Positions 53,397-63,855 of a stretch of DNA of 64,000 nucleotides are shown in pieces. Under the pieces are notes generated by a model. The model saw nothing but the letters and a program-made list of their open reading frames with translations, did not search any database and was not told the DNA's origin. Numbering within the stretch: the stretch's first letter is position 1; each line of letters opens with the position of its first letter. Source of the DNA: an uncultured Porphyromonadaceae bacterium (GTDB lineage: Bacteria; Bacteroidota; Bacteroidia; Bacteroidales; Muribaculaceae); assembly GCA_947573485.1 (NCBI GenBank), contig CANPGB010000005.1, positions 1 to 64,000 of the forward strand, given 5' to 3'. Position numbers and translations under genes: made by a program.

Positions 53397-54095
53397 ATGA
53401 TTAAAGCCGCCCTCGAGAAAGTTATAAATGAAGATATGGCCGAGATATGGTCGATACTCACGCCCGATGAAAAGCGCATAGTGGCCGACAATCTTCAGAT
53501 TCATTCTTTCAAGAAGAACCAGCTCATCTACGCCGAGGGCGACGAGCCTGAATACCTTTGGTGCCTCTTCAAGGGCAAGGTAAAGAAGACCAAGGAAGGT
53601 GTTGGTGGTCGTGTTCAGATTCTGCGCCTCATACGCCCTGTGCAGTACTTCGGCTACCGCGCGTTTTTCGCCGGTGAGCCCTACGTGTCGAGCGCCGAAG
53701 CTTTCGAGCCCTCGACCCTCGGAGCAATACCTCTCGAGGTTGTGCGCGACCTGATACAGAACAATATAAAGCTTGCGTGGTTCTTTATCCACGAACTCTC
53801 GCGCAACCTCGGCGGCTCCGACACCAAGATTGTGAACCTCACTCAGAAGCACATCCGCGGCCGTCTTGCCGAAGCTCTCATAGTGCTACTCGACAACTAC
53901 GGCTACGAGGACGACAACTGCACGCTCAAGATTTATATGGCGCGTGAAGACCTCGCCAACCTCTCGAATATGACAACGTCGAACGCAATTCGCACCCTCT
54001 CGGCTTTTGTCAACGAGCGCATCCTCCTTGTCGACGGCAGGCGCATAAAGATTATAAACGAGAGCGTGCTGCGCAAGATAAGCAAATTCGGATAA
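53397..54095 (+). CDS. Crp/Fnr-family transcription regulator
   Basis: 232 aa. cNMP-binding beta-roll (about 15-125; YAEGDEPEYLWCLFKGKVK), dimerisation helix and a C-terminal winged helix-turn-helix (about 170-225; REDLANLSNMTTSNAIRTLSAFVNERIL). No Fnr-type cysteine cluster at the N-terminus. It has its own promoter and terminator. The regulated genes are not evident from context. Confidence 0.92.
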   Translation: MIKAALEKVINEDMAEIWSILTPDEKRIVADNLQIHSFKKNQLIYAEGDEPEYLWCLFKGKVKKTKEGVGGRVQILRLIRPVQYFGYRAFFAGEPYVSSAEAFEPSTLGAIPLEVVRDLIQNNIKLAWFFIHELSRNLGGSDTKIVNLTQKHIRGRLAEALIVLLDNYGYEDDNCTLKIYMAREDLANLSNMTTSNAIRTLSAFVNERILLVDGRRIKIINESVLRKISKFG

Positions 54096-54139
54096 CACCG
54101 CCAGCCCGGAATTTCCTGAAGAAAGGCTTTTCCCATACT

Positions 54140-54168
54140 TGCCCGCGTCACCACGATGCGGGCATTTT
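54140..54168 (+). terminator. Rho-independent terminator of Crp/Fnr gene
   Basis: TGCCCGC (54140-54146) pairs with GCGGGCA (54158-54164), followed by TTTTATAT. Confidence 0.8.
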
Positions 54169-54210
54169 ATATATTACGCCGTGGAGGGTGAAATTGTCGC
54201 AAATTTTCAT

Positions 54211-54218
54211 TACTTTTG
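54211..54218 (+). promoter_or_regulatory. -7 promoter motif of TPR/PD40 gene
   Basis: TACTTTTG, 25 nt before the ATG at 54244. The nearest upstream TTG is too close to be a normal -33 element. Confidence 0.45.
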
Positions 54219-54243
54219 TAGCCTAAACGAACAGGAAGATTTC

Positions 54244-55680
54244 ATGCACGATATAGCACGACATATAAGCGCTTTTCTCATGCTCGGCGCAGGGCTTGCC
54301 GCCCTTGCCGCTCCTATCGACGAAGCCCGTCGCCTCTATAACGAGGGCGACTACGCGGCTGCCGCCGAAAAAGCGCGCCCGCTTGTGAAACGTAGTCCGC
54401 GCGACGGCAATGCCAATTTTTTCTTCGGTGCCTCGCTCTATAATTTAGGAGAATATGCCGAAGCCCTGGCGCCGCTCAAAGTGGCCGAAGGCCGCGGTGT
54501 GGCCGAGGCGGCGCGTATGCTCGCCGAATACGCCCTCGACAACTACGATGCCGACGGCGCGCAGGAGCACCTCGACTCGTGGGAGGCTCTGCTCAAAAAA
54601 GGGAAGAAAGAAATTCCGGCAAGACACGAGGAGCTCACCTCACGCGCCGTGCAGATGAGCAACATGCTCGACCGCGTGGAGCGCATTGAGATTATCGACT
54701 CGCTGAGTGTCGACAGCGCCACATTCTTCAATGCCTACCAACTCTCAGCCGCCGCAGGCAAGATTCTGCCGCCCGACGCGGTAAGCCACCTTGGAGCAGG
54801 AGGTTACGATGAGAAGCTTTCTACAGCCTACATGCCTGAAAACCACTCTGAAATACTGTGGGCAGCAGCCGACAGCAGCGGGGTTTTCAAGCTCTACGGT
54901 GCTGATATTCTCGACGACGGCACTCTTGACCACAGCGCCCCCCTCGATGAGAAACTCGGCCGCAACGGCAATGCGCTCTACCCATTCCTCATGCCCGACG
55001 GCATGACGCTCTACTTCGCTTCCGACGGCGAGGGCTCGCTCGGCGGCTATGATATTTTCATGACACGCCGCACCGATTCGGCCACGGGCGGCAAAGAATA
55101 TTTCGAGCCTCAGAACATTGGCATGCCCTATAACTCGCCCTACAACGACTACATGTTCGCTATCGACGAGACTTCGGGTCTCGGCTGGTGGGCCACCGAC
55201 CGCAACAGCGAACCCGGGCGCGTCACCATATACGTTTTCGAGCCCTCGGCTGTGCGTGTCAATGTTGAACCCGGCGACCCCAACCTCGCTTCTCTCGCCC
55301 GCCTGAGCGACATTTCGCTCACCCGCGAAGCAGGCAAGGACTACGAGGCGCTGCTCGCCAAGAAACTACCCGAGCAGAGCGCCGATGCCGACACAAACGG
55401 AGGCGCGACCTTTGCCATAGACCTCGGCAACGGCAAAATATACCGTCGCCTGGCCGACTTCAAGAACGAGCGCGCACGCTCGGCCATGCTCGAAGCTTTG
55501 GCGGCAGAAGCAAGCCTGCGCAAGCTGCAGAGCCGCCTCGACGGTCTTCGCAGCAAATATGCCGCAGGCGACCGCAGCGTGAGTCATTCGATTCTCGATG
55601 CCGAGCGCGAGGAGGCATCTCTGCGCGAACGTTCGGCAGCCCAGCGCAACAGTGCCGTGCGCCTCGAGAACAAGCTCTGA
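54244..55680 (+). CDS. Secreted TPR / PD40 beta-propeller protein
   Basis: 478 aa. Signal peptide (1-23), TPR-like repeats (about 25-130), a PD40/WD40-like propeller (about 190-360; LPFLMPDGMTLYFASDGEG-type blades) and a coiled-coil C-terminus (about 400-478). It looks like the PorE-like protein at 3281 without the CRD and OmpA domains, so envelope or T9SS association is possible but unproven. The ATG at 54244 puts the signal peptide at the N-terminus; the in-frame start at 54139 is upstream of the promoter motif. Confidence 0.8.
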   Translation: MHDIARHISAFLMLGAGLAALAAPIDEARRLYNEGDYAAAAEKARPLVKRSPRDGNANFFFGASLYNLGEYAEALAPLKVAEGRGVAEAARMLAEYALDNYDADGAQEHLDSWEALLKKGKKEIPARHEELTSRAVQMSNMLDRVERIEIIDSLSVDSATFFNAYQLSAAAGKILPPDAVSHLGAGGYDEKLSTAYMPENHSEILWAAADSSGVFKLYGADILDDGTLDHSAPLDEKLGRNGNALYPFLMPDGMTLYFASDGEGSLGGYDIFMTRRTDSATGGKEYFEPQNIGMPYNSPYNDYMFAIDETSGLGWWATDRNSEPGRVTIYVFEPSAVRVNVEPGDPNLASLARLSDISLTREAGKDYEALLAKKLPEQSADADTNGGATFAIDLGNGKIYRRLADFKNERARSAMLEALAAEASLRKLQSRLDGLRSKYAAGDRSVSHSILDAEREEASLRERSAAQRNSAVRLENKL

Positions 55681-55723
55681 CAAGAGCTTGAAGCAAAACA
55701 ATGAACCTAAAACCACATAGCAT

Positions 55724-56707
55724 ATGGAACTTACTGTAATTCTTTTAATTGTGCTGGCGGTAGTACTACTGATAGTGTTCTTCTACTACTGCCCCTTCTT
55801 CCTCTGGATTTCGGCACGGGTGAGCGGTGTGCGTATCTCACTCATGCAGCTCGTGCTCATGCGCATACGCCAGGTGCCCGCAAGCATTATTGTACGCGCC
55901 CTCATCGAGGCTCATAAGGCCGGACTCAAAGACGTTACCCGCGATGACCTCGAAGCCCATTACCTTGCAGGCGGTAACGTAGAACGTGTGGTTCACGCCC
56001 TCGTTTCGGCAGCTAAAGCAAATATCGACCTCGGGTTCAAAATGGCCACTGCCATCGACCTCGCCGGTCGCGATGTGTTCCAGGCCGTGCAGATGAGCGT
56101 TAACCCCAAAGTAATCGACACACCGCCCGTTACCGCCGTGGCAAAAGACGGCATCCAGCTTATTGCCAAAGCCCGCGTTACGGTGCGCGCCAACATACGC
56201 CAGCTCGTGGGCGGCGCAGGCGAAGACACCGTTCTTGCCCGCGTTGGCGAAGGTATAGTATCGTCTATCGGTTCGTCGGAAAGCCACAAGCAGGTGCTTG
56301 AAAACCCCGACTCCATTTCCAAACTCGTGCTGCGCAAAGGCCTCGACTCGGGCACTGCCTTCGAGATTCTCTCTATCGACATCGCCGACATCGACATAGG
56401 CCGCAATATAGGTGCAGCCCTGCAGATCGACCAGGCTCAGGCCGACAAGAACATAGCCCAGGCCAAGGCTGAGGAACGCCGCGCAATGGCTATCGCCCGC
56501 GAGCAGGAGATGAAAGCCCTTGCCCAGGAGGCCCGCGCAAAGGTTATCGAGGCCGAGTGCCGCCTGCCCGAGGCTATGGCTCAGGCTTTCCTCAACGGCA
56601 ACCTCGGCATAATGGACTACTACCGCATGCGCAACATGGAAGCCGACACCACCATGCGCCAGTCGCTGGGTAACAACCCGACCTCAACGCCGGAGATACG
56701 CGAATGA
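55724..56707 (+). CDS. floA: Flotillin-like protein FloA
   Basis: 327 aa, normal FloA length. An N-terminal hydrophobic membrane hairpin (about 3-28; [24 protein letters not shown]) is followed by an SPFH domain and an Ala/Glu coiled-coil C-terminus ([34 protein letters not shown]). Organises membrane microdomains. The ATGA overlap with the CstA-like gene suggests joint expression. Confidence 0.95.
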   Translation: MELTVILLIVLAVVLLIVFFYYCPFFLWISARVSGVRISLMQLVLMRIRQVPASIIVRALIEAHKAGLKDVTRDDLEAHYLAGGNVERVVHALVSAAKANIDLGFKMATAIDLAGRDVFQAVQMSVNPKVIDTPPVTAVAKDGIQLIAKARVTVRANIRQLVGGAGEDTVLARVGEGIVSSIGSSESHKQVLENPDSISKLVLRKGLDSGTAFEILSIDIADIDIGRNIGAALQIDQAQADKNIAQAKAEERRAMAIAREQEMKALAQEARAKVIEAECRLPEAMAQAFLNGNLGIMDYYRMRNMEADTTMRQSLGNNPTSTPEIRE

Positions 56708-58158
56708 CCACACTCCTCGTCTCACTGGCAGTCCTCATAGGCGGATACTTCGTGTATGGTCTTGTTTCCGAGAAAGTTTTCGGCACCGACTATTCACGAC
56801 CCACACCCGCCACTACCCTCGCCGACGGCGTGGACTTCATGCCCATGCCCACGTGGAAAGTGTTCCTCATCCAATTTCTGAACATTGCCGGTCTCGGGCC
56901 TATTTTCGGTGCGATAATGGGCGTGATGTTTGGTCCGGCGGCGTTTATATGGATTGTTGCTGGCACTATTTTCGGCGGCGCCGTGCACGACTTCATCTCC
57001 GCCATGATGTCGCTGCGCAGCGGCGGCGACTCGCTGCCCGAACTCGTAGGGCGTGAGCTCGGTCCTGCCATTAAAAACGGCATGCGCGTGATATCTACCG
57101 TGCTGCTCATACTCGTGGGAGCCGTATTCGTGCTCACTCCCGCAGGGCTCCTCGCGGGCATGACTCCCGATTGGGCAGGCCAATACTTCTGGATTGGCAT
57201 AATCTTCCTCTATTACATGCTTGCCACAGTGCTGCCCATCGACAAGCTCATAGGGCGCTTCTACCCCGTGTTCGGCTTTGCCCTGCTGTTTATGGCAGCC
57301 GGACTGCTCTACGTGCTCCTCTTCGGGGGGCACACGATCCCCGACGGCTTAGCCGACGGGCTTCAGAGCCGTCACCCCTCGGGCGAGAGCGCACCTCTCT
57401 TCCCGATGATGTTTGTGAGCATAGCCTGCGGCGCTATCTCAGGCTTCCATGCCACCCAGTCGCCCATGATGGCGCGCTGCCTCAAGAGCGAGCGCCTTGC
57501 CCGCCCGGTGTTCTACGGTGCCATGGTAGTCGAGGGTATAGTTGCCCTCATATGGGCTGCCGCCGCAATCACCTTCACCGGCGGCTACGGAGAACTTGCC
57601 GCCTACATGGGCTCGCACAGCGGTGCCGGCGACCTCGTGCACGACATCTCGGTAAGCTGGCTCGGAACCATCGGAGGTCTCCTGGCAATCTTAGGCGTAG
57701 TGGCCGCCCCCATTACAACGGGCGACACAGCCCTGCGCTCGGCACGCCTCATTATTGCCGACTTCATGCACATCGGCCAGGGCAAACTCAAAAACCGCCT
57801 TATGGTGTCGCTGCCAATCTTCGCCCTCACCTTTGGAGTAATGCTCATAGACTTCAACGTGCTGTGGCGCTACTTTGCATGGACAAACCAAACCCTTGCA
57901 GCCTTCACCCTCTGGGCCGCCACCGTTTACCTGGCACGCCACGGCAAGGCATATGTGATATGCCTTATTCCGGCGGTTTTCATGACAACCGTAGTGGTGA
58001 GCTACATTCTTTTCGCCCCCTCGCCCGAAGGATTCGGGTTGCCCATGGGCGTGGCGCTCGGCATAGCCGGAGCCGTCGACGCCTGCTGCCTCGGACTCTT
58101 CGCACGCTATGAAATTCTGCGCAGAGCCGGGCGCATTATTCACGACGTTGCATATTGA
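56704..58158 (+). CDS. Carbon starvation protein A (CstA) family transporter
   Basis: 484 aa, shorter than E. coli CstA (701 aa), with about 12-13 membrane segments. Family motifs include the first-helix region [15 protein letters not shown], the [28 protein letters not shown] segment and [18 protein letters not shown]. Family members take up pyruvate or peptides; the substrate here is unknown. Overlaps floA by ATGA. Confidence 0.9.
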   Translation: MTTLLVSLAVLIGGYFVYGLVSEKVFGTDYSRPTPATTLADGVDFMPMPTWKVFLIQFLNIAGLGPIFGAIMGVMFGPAAFIWIVAGTIFGGAVHDFISAMMSLRSGGDSLPELVGRELGPAIKNGMRVISTVLLILVGAVFVLTPAGLLAGMTPDWAGQYFWIGIIFLYYMLATVLPIDKLIGRFYPVFGFALLFMAAGLLYVLLFGGHTIPDGLADGLQSRHPSGESAPLFPMMFVSIACGAISGFHATQSPMMARCLKSERLARPVFYGAMVVEGIVALIWAAAAITFTGGYGELAAYMGSHSGAGDLVHDISVSWLGTIGGLLAILGVVAAPITTGDTALRSARLIIADFMHIGQGKLKNRLMVSLPIFALTFGVMLIDFNVLWRYFAWTNQTLAAFTLWAATVYLARHGKAYVICLIPAVFMTTVVVSYILFAPSPEGFGLPMGVALGIAGAVDACCLGLFARYEILRRAGRIIHDVAY

Positions 58159-58164
58159 GATAAT

Positions 58165-58980
58165 ATGAACTTTAAAGAAATAATATCCACCACCCGCAAC
58201 TATAATTTCCACAGCCACACCCAATTCTGCGACGGCCGCGCCCCCATGCACACCATGGCGGCGGCAGCCGTCGCCGCAGGTATGGAGCACTACGGCTTCA
58301 CCCCGCACAGCCCCATACCCATAGCCTCGCCGTGCAACATGAGCGCCGAAAGTGTCGAGGAATACTTTGCCGAGAGCAAGCGCATATCAGCCGACCCGGC
58401 TCTCTCGGGCTGCCGCTTCTACACCGGCATGGAGGTCGATTACCTCTCGCCCGAGTGGGGACCCTCGCACCCCTACTTCGCCGGGCTCGGACTCGACTAC
58501 ACCATAGGCTCTGTGCACTTCATACCCTCGCAGTCGGGCGAACCCGTTGACATCGACGGGCATTTCGACAGCTTCTCACGGCGCATGCGCGAGCATTTCC
58601 GAGGCGACATCGACTATGTCGTTGAAACTTTCTTCGGGCAATCGCGCGCGATGATAGAGGCCGGAGGCTTCGATATACTCGGGCACTTCGACAAGGTCGG
58701 TCAGAACGCCTCATATTACGCCCCCGGGATAGAAGACGGCGAACATTACCGCAAGCTTGCCGACGAACTGGTTGACCTCATCATAGCCCGCAAGCTGACT
58801 ATAGAGCTCAACACCAAGGCACGCAACGAGCATGGCCGCTTCTTCCCGGCCGTGCGCTATCTGCCGCGCCTCATCGGTGCCGGAATCACCATTCTTGTGA
58901 ACAGCGACGCCCATCACCCCGACCGCATTACGGCCTCGCGTGACGAAGCTTTTGCCATACTTGACACACTCAAAGCGTAA
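58165..58980 (+). CDS. PHP-type histidinol-phosphatase family protein
   Basis: 271 aa PHP-domain phosphoesterase. The first metal motif is NFHSHTQFCDGR (14-25); later metal ligands are in the HPDRI-type C-terminal segment (NSDAHHPDRI). This form resembles HisK/HisJ histidinol-phosphatases (last phosphatase step of histidine synthesis). No other his genes are nearby, so another phosphatase role is possible. Follows cstA by 6 nt. Confidence 0.82.
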   Translation: MNFKEIISTTRNYNFHSHTQFCDGRAPMHTMAAAAVAAGMEHYGFTPHSPIPIASPCNMSAESVEEYFAESKRISADPALSGCRFYTGMEVDYLSPEWGPSHPYFAGLGLDYTIGSVHFIPSQSGEPVDIDGHFDSFSRRMREHFRGDIDYVVETFFGQSRAMIEAGGFDILGHFDKVGQNASYYAPGIEDGEHYRKLADELVDLIIARKLTIELNTKARNEHGRFFPAVRYLPRLIGAGITILVNSDAHHPDRITASRDEAFAILDTLKA

Positions 58981-58982
58981 CA

Positions 58983-60842
58983 ATGCGTAAGCTCGAATTA
59001 CTGTCTCCGGCGCGCGACGCCTCGGTTGGCCGCACGGCTATCCTCGCCGGTGCCGATGCCGTATATATAGGCGCGCCCGCTTTCGGAGCCCGCGCAGCCG
59101 CAGGTAACAGCGTTGCCGACATCGCCACTTTGGCCTCTTTCGCCCACCGCTACCGGGCGCGGGTATATGTGACGATGAACACAATACTCTTCGACCATGA
59201 GCTCGAAGACGCCCGCAAGCTTGTGTGGGAGCTTTATGCCGCCGGGGTCGACGCACTTATTGTGCAGGATATGGCCTACCTCGGCATGGAACTGCCGCCT
59301 ATCGCCCTGCATGCAAGCACCCAGTGCGACATACGCACTCCCGAGAAGGCAAGAATGCTTGCCGAGGCCGGATTCTCGCAGCTTGTGCTCCCACGCGAGT
59401 TCACCCTCGCCGAAATCAAGGCATGCCATGAGGCTGCCGGCGTGCCCGTGGAAGTGTTTGTACACGGTGCCTTGTGCGTGAGCTACAGCGGCGACTGCCA
59501 GGCGGGGCAGGTGGCAATGGGTCGCAGCGCCAACCGCGGCGTATGTCCTCAGATGTGCCGTCTGCCCTACGAGCTCGTCGACCGCGACGGGCGTGCCGTA
59601 GGGCCTGAGAAGCATTACCTTTCGCTGCGCGACCTCAATCAAAGCTCCAATCTCGAAGAGCTGATTGATGCCGGAGCCTCCTCTTTTAAAATCGAAGGGC
59701 GCCTCAAAGACGCGCGCTATGTTGCCAACGTGACCGCCGCCTACCGCCGCGCTCTCGATGCCATAATAGCGCGCCGCGACGACATCTGCCGCAGTTCGGC
59801 CGGAGTAAGCGTCTGCGATTTCACCCCCGACCTTAACCGCACTTTCAACCGCAGCTACACCAATTATTTTATAAAAGGGACTGCCGCCGCCCGCTCTATG
59901 GCATCGCTCGACACACCCAAATGGGCAGGCGTCGCTGTAGGCGTCGCCGAGTCGGCCCCCGACCGCCGGGGCTCGTTTACCGCCAAGCTCAGCGCCGAGC
60001 TCACCAACGGCGACGGACTTGGGTACTTCGACCGCGCGGGGCGCTTTCACGGCTTCAGGCTGAATAAAATAGAGGGTAAACGCCTCAGCGCCATGGGTGA
60101 TACCGAGGGACTTGCTGCGGGTATGACTTTATACCGCAACTCCGACAAGGCGTTCACCGACACTCTCGACCGGCCCGACGCCACCTGCCGACGCACCATA
60201 GGCGTACATTTCGTGCTGGAGAGTATCGACAGCAAGCGCCTTTCGCTTGCCGCCACCGACAGCCGCGGCTGCTCGGCCACTGTGACAATCGACAGCGAGG
60301 CACAGGAAGCGCGCTCGCCGCAGACCGATGCGCGGCTCCGCACCCTCTCGCGTCTGGGCGATACCATATATAATATAGAAGGCTGCGACGACCGTCTCGG
60401 CTCGCGCTTCGTGGCGGCATCTATCCTTGCCGACGGTCGCAGGCGCGTGCTCGAGGCTCTCGACACCGTTGCCGAGGCCACATACAACTACGACCGCCGC
60501 CGGAAAAACATGCTCGCCGAGGACGCTTTTGCCGGGCTCGCGCCTCTTAGTTATCACGATAACATTGCCAACAGACTCGCCCGACACTTCTACACTACCC
60601 ATGGCGCAACCGTGGGCTCGCCCGCAATTGAAACCTCGCAAAGACAGCCCGAAGGGGAGCTTACCGTGATGACCACCCGCTACTGTGTGAGGCGCGAGCT
60701 CGGTGCCTGCCTGCGCACCGAGGACGGCAAGAAATTGCCCTCCCCTCTGTTCCTTCGCAACAACTCGGGGCTCTACCGCCTCGACTTCGACTGCTCGCGC
60801 TGCGGCATGCGTGTAGTGCGCGTCGGCGGCAAAATGCAATAA
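58983..60842 (+). CDS. Peptidase U32 family protein
   Basis: 619 aa. Begins with the U32 pattern ELLSPARDASVGRTAILAGADAVYIGAPAFGAR and has the signature EVFVHGALCVSYSGDC, followed by Cys residues of the family (RGVCPQMCRLPY; the DCSRCGM tail). U32 members such as RlhA and TrhP hydroxylate RNA or act on prephenate-derived precursors rather than being proteases; the substrate here is unknown. It follows the PHP gene after 2 nt. Confidence 0.88.
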   Translation: MRKLELLSPARDASVGRTAILAGADAVYIGAPAFGARAAAGNSVADIATLASFAHRYRARVYVTMNTILFDHELEDARKLVWELYAAGVDALIVQDMAYLGMELPPIALHASTQCDIRTPEKARMLAEAGFSQLVLPREFTLAEIKACHEAAGVPVEVFVHGALCVSYSGDCQAGQVAMGRSANRGVCPQMCRLPYELVDRDGRAVGPEKHYLSLRDLNQSSNLEELIDAGASSFKIEGRLKDARYVANVTAAYRRALDAIIARRDDICRSSAGVSVCDFTPDLNRTFNRSYTNYFIKGTAAARSMASLDTPKWAGVAVGVAESAPDRRGSFTAKLSAELTNGDGLGYFDRAGRFHGFRLNKIEGKRLSAMGDTEGLAAGMTLYRNSDKAFTDTLDRPDATCRRTIGVHFVLESIDSKRLSLAATDSRGCSATVTIDSEAQEARSPQTDARLRTLSRLGDTIYNIEGCDDRLGSRFVAASILADGRRRVLEALDTVAEATYNYDRRRKNMLAEDAFAGLAPLSYHDNIANRLARHFYTTHGATVGSPAIETSQRQPEGELTVMTTRYCVRRELGACLRTEDGKKLPSPLFLRNNSGLYRLDFDCSRCGMRVVRVGGKMQ

Positions 60843-60888
60843 TCGCAGCACGGCGCCGTTATATAAGTAATCAAAAAGAAAACAACTG

Positions 60889-62328
60889 ATGAAGCTCGCT
60901 TTTATAGTACCCCCTTGCTTCGACCACCGTCAGCCTGCCGAACGCACCGCCGGGTGCACCCGTGTGGTGTACCTCGCCCCCAATATATACGAACTTACAG
61001 CAGCTGCCGCGCTCGCGCAGAATCCTGCCTATGAGGTGAGCTACCACGATTTTGTATATCATAAAACCACTCCTGAGCAATTCGACGCTTTTTTTGCCGC
61101 CGACGACTCGGATGTGTATCTTATGTGGACGGTGAATCTCTCGATTACCACCGACCTCCACGCCATAGAAGTACTGCGCCGCCACCGACCCGACGCCAAA
61201 GTTGTGCTCATGGGCCCCGGGCCCACACACTTCACCAAACGGTGCCTGCCTGACGCCAACGTGTTTGTCGTGCGCGGCGAGCCCGAGGAATCGCTGCAAG
61301 AACTTATAGCCGCACTCGGCGAGGGCAAGTCTCCCGAGGGCATACGCGGCATATCGTGGCTCAGCGACGGCAAGGTAGTGAACAATCCTCCCCGCCCCCT
61401 CATCAAGGACCTCGATGCACTGCCCCTCCCGGCACGACACCTGCTCGGCGACGCCCGTTACTACAACCCCAAACTCAAATGCGGCCCCTACACCACAGTG
61501 GTCACCTCGCGCAACTGCCCCTACAAGTGCATCTACTGCGTGCCCTCGTCGCTCACCTTCGCACGCGAGATTGAGTTCCGCGCCGAGCATGGCCGCAAGC
61601 CCACCATTGGATTCCGCTCCGCCGAGAATATCGAAAAAGAAATCGCCGCACTCGCCGCCGAGGGCTACAAGGCCATAGGCTTTATGGACGACAACTTTAT
61701 ATGGAACGAGAAGCGCACCGCCGAAATATGCGACATTATGAAGCGTTACGGCATGGTATGGGGTTGCCAGGCACGCGCCGACGCCATTACCGAACCGATT
61801 GCGAAAATGCTCGGCGAGAGCGGTTGCCGGTACGTGGACTTAGGTGTGGAATCGTTCGACGAGGCTATTCTCAAGTACATCAATAAGGGAGAAACGGCAG
61901 AAGACATTTACCGCGCCGTAGACCTGCTGAAGAAATACAAGGTGCCCGTCAAACTCAACGTGCTCATAGGCTCCAGCCCCCTGGAGACCCGCGAGACAGT
62001 GATTCATACCTTGAAAGAGGCCAAAAAACTGCACGTCGACCAAGTGATGTTCAACATCGTATCGCCCTTCCCCGGCACGGAGTTCTACAAGCTTTGCAAG
62101 GAGAACGGTTGGCTCGAAACACCCGACTATGTGCCTACCGACGTGCAGCGCGAGTCGATACTCAAGCTTCCAAACCTCTCGGCAAAGGAAATGGAAAAGC
62201 TGCTCTTCCGCAATAACATTCAGTATTTCCTCTCGCCCCGCTTCATAGCGCGCCAATTGGGCAGATTCCGCTCGTTCAGCGAGTTCAGCCACGCCCTCAA
62301 AGCTCTGAAAATAAAGCTATTCGGCTAA
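60889..62328 (+). CDS. B12-binding radical SAM protein
   Basis: 479 aa. An N-terminal cobalamin-binding-like Rossmann domain (about 1-150) precedes a radical SAM core with the CPYKCIYC motif (CxxxCxxC) near residue 206 and an HhaI-type glycine region. Such proteins carry out methyl transfers or C-C rearrangements; the substrate cannot be given. Encoded next to a glycosyltransferase, so lipid or glycan modification is a reasonable guess. Confidence 0.88.
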   Translation: MKLAFIVPPCFDHRQPAERTAGCTRVVYLAPNIYELTAAAALAQNPAYEVSYHDFVYHKTTPEQFDAFFAADDSDVYLMWTVNLSITTDLHAIEVLRRHRPDAKVVLMGPGPTHFTKRCLPDANVFVVRGEPEESLQELIAALGEGKSPEGIRGISWLSDGKVVNNPPRPLIKDLDALPLPARHLLGDARYYNPKLKCGPYTTVVTSRNCPYKCIYCVPSSLTFAREIEFRAEHGRKPTIGFRSAENIEKEIAALAAEGYKAIGFMDDNFIWNEKRTAEICDIMKRYGMVWGCQARADAITEPIAKMLGESGCRYVDLGVESFDEAILKYINKGETAEDIYRAVDLLKKYKVPVKLNVLIGSSPLETRETVIHTLKEAKKLHVDQVMFNIVSPFPGTEFYKLCKENGWLETPDYVPTDVQRESILKLPNLSAKEMEKLLFRNNIQYFLSPRFIARQLGRFRSFSEFSHALKALKIKLFG

Positions 62329-62331
62329 AGC

Positions 62332-63081
62332 ATGGATATTTCGCTTGTCATCTTAACGTGTAACCAGAAAGGCTACACTCTCAGGTGTCTGGAATCGGTG
62401 TCGGGCTTGCTCGACCACCCCGACCGCGAGATAATATTGGTTGACAACGGTTCTGCCGACGGCACCGCCGAAGAGGTGGCCTCACGCTTTCCGGCAGTGA
62501 AAATAGTGCGGTTCAACGAAAACCGCGGTGTAGCCGGAGGGCGCAACGCGGGCCTCCGCGCAGCTTCAGGGCGCCACCTCATGATTCTCGACAACGATAC
62601 CGTAGCCTCGCCCGAGGTTATTGAATCGCTTTCGGCCTACCTCGATAGCCACGCTGACACAGGGCTCGTGGCGCCGCGCCTCGTGAGCCCCGGTGGCGAC
62701 GTTCAGACAAGTTTCAGAGCCTACCCCGGCATTGGCGAGAAATTGAATAACGTGCTGCTCGGGCGCCGGAAGTCGTCGGTGGCATGCGCGGTTCCCACCT
62801 CGCCTATCGAGCCATTTTATGTAATAGGAGCAGCGCAGATGTTTACAGCTGACGTTTACAAGGCTTCGGGCGGCCTCGATGAGAAAATCTTCTTCGGCCC
62901 CGAAGACGCCGATTTCTGCATGGCAGTGCGTGCGCAAGGTAAGAAAGTGGTATACAATCCGACGCTGACTATTATCCACGACTGGCAGCGGGCCACCACC
63001 TCGCGAATCTTCTCGCGTGGCGCCCGCATACACGCTGCCGCCCTGCTCTATTTCTACCGCAAGCACCGTCGCTGGCTGTAG
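62332..63081 (+). CDS. Family 2 glycosyltransferase
   Basis: 249 aa GT-A fold. The N-terminal DISLVILTCNQKGYTLRCLES and ILVDNGSADGT segments, the DND metal/nucleotide motif (about residue 84) and GPEDADF are typical of GT2. No membrane helix is seen. Acceptor unknown. Starts 3 nt after the radical SAM gene, so they are probably cotranscribed. Confidence 0.9.
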   Translation: MDISLVILTCNQKGYTLRCLESVSGLLDHPDREIILVDNGSADGTAEEVASRFPAVKIVRFNENRGVAGGRNAGLRAASGRHLMILDNDTVASPEVIESLSAYLDSHADTGLVAPRLVSPGGDVQTSFRAYPGIGEKLNNVLLGRRKSSVACAVPTSPIEPFYVIGAAQMFTADVYKASGGLDEKIFFGPEDADFCMAVRAQGKKVVYNPTLTIIHDWQRATTSRIFSRGARIHAAALLYFYRKHRRWL

Positions 63082-63285
63082 CACACGTAAGCAAAAATTC
63101 ATTTTAGCAAGATTTTTGGCAGTTGGAATCCCCGACTGCCACTTTTTTGTCGCTCAAAACGCTTGATTGATATAATTCACTCTTTTCCAAATTATTATAT
63201 TGCCAAATAATTGACATTTGTCACGTTTTTCAGAGCACAAAACACAATTATTTTAATTTTATCTTTCATTTTTCTTCTCTTTTAC

Positions 63286-63316
63286 TTGCATAGTATAAAT
63301 TTATGCTATACTTTTG
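63286..63316 (+). promoter_or_regulatory. -33/-7 promoter of secreted protein genes
   Basis: TTG (63286-63288), 20 nt, then TACTTTTG (63309-63316), 35 nt before the ATG at 63352. An imperfect palindrome (TAGTATAAATTTATGCTA) lies between the elements and could be an operator. The rest of the gap 63082-63285 is AT-rich without a gene. Confidence 0.65.
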
Positions 63317-63351
63317 CGCCCATAAATCACTTTTCAACAAAATTAAGTTAG

Positions 63352-63837
63352 ATGAGAGAAGCATTAAAGAAACTAAGCGCCATAGCGCTCGTATGTGTCG
63401 CCGGCCTCAGTGCCGGGGCTGCCGAGCCGGGAATCGCGGTGCTTGACAAAGACGGCACCACCTATGAGGTGAGTATCGCCGCGCTCGACCGCCTGAGCTT
63501 CGGTAGCACGACACTCACGGTGCTCACCACCTCGGGGGAAGAAAAGTCGTATGCCTACGGCGACATCGAAAAGATAACGCTCGATGCCGAAATTGCGGGA
63601 GCGCAAACTATTGCCGCCAACGGTCATATTGCCGTATGGCCCACGCTGACAAGCTCCGAGCTATACATTTCCGGCGCTGAAAAAGGCACACCCGTGTATG
63701 TATATACGGCAACCGGCGCCCTTCTGATTGCCACAGAAGTCGGCGACGGCACACTCAGCCTCGACCTCGGGAGCGCACCTGCAGGCCTCTGCATTGTGAG
63801 CGTAGGCGACCGCTCGGTAAAAGTTATCAAGAAATAA
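63352..63837 (+). CDS. Secreted protein with Por/T9SS-like C-terminal domain
   Basis: 161 aa. Signal peptide (1-23, ending AGAAEP), a short beta region, then a C-terminal beta-sandwich (about 90-161) with the pattern GTPVYVYTATGALL and LDLGSAPAGLCIVSVGDRSVKVIKK, which fits type IX secretion C-terminal signals. Probably exported and surface-bound, or cleaved by the sortase. Few other recognisable features. Confidence 0.78.
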   Translation: MREALKKLSAIALVCVAGLSAGAAEPGIAVLDKDGTTYEVSIAALDRLSFGSTTLTVLTTSGEEKSYAYGDIEKITLDAEIAGAQTIAANGHIAVWPTLTSSELYISGAEKGTPVYVYTATGALLIATEVGDGTLSLDLGSAPAGLCIVSVGDRSVKVIKK

Positions 63838-63855
63838 TCCAATCATAGAATCAGT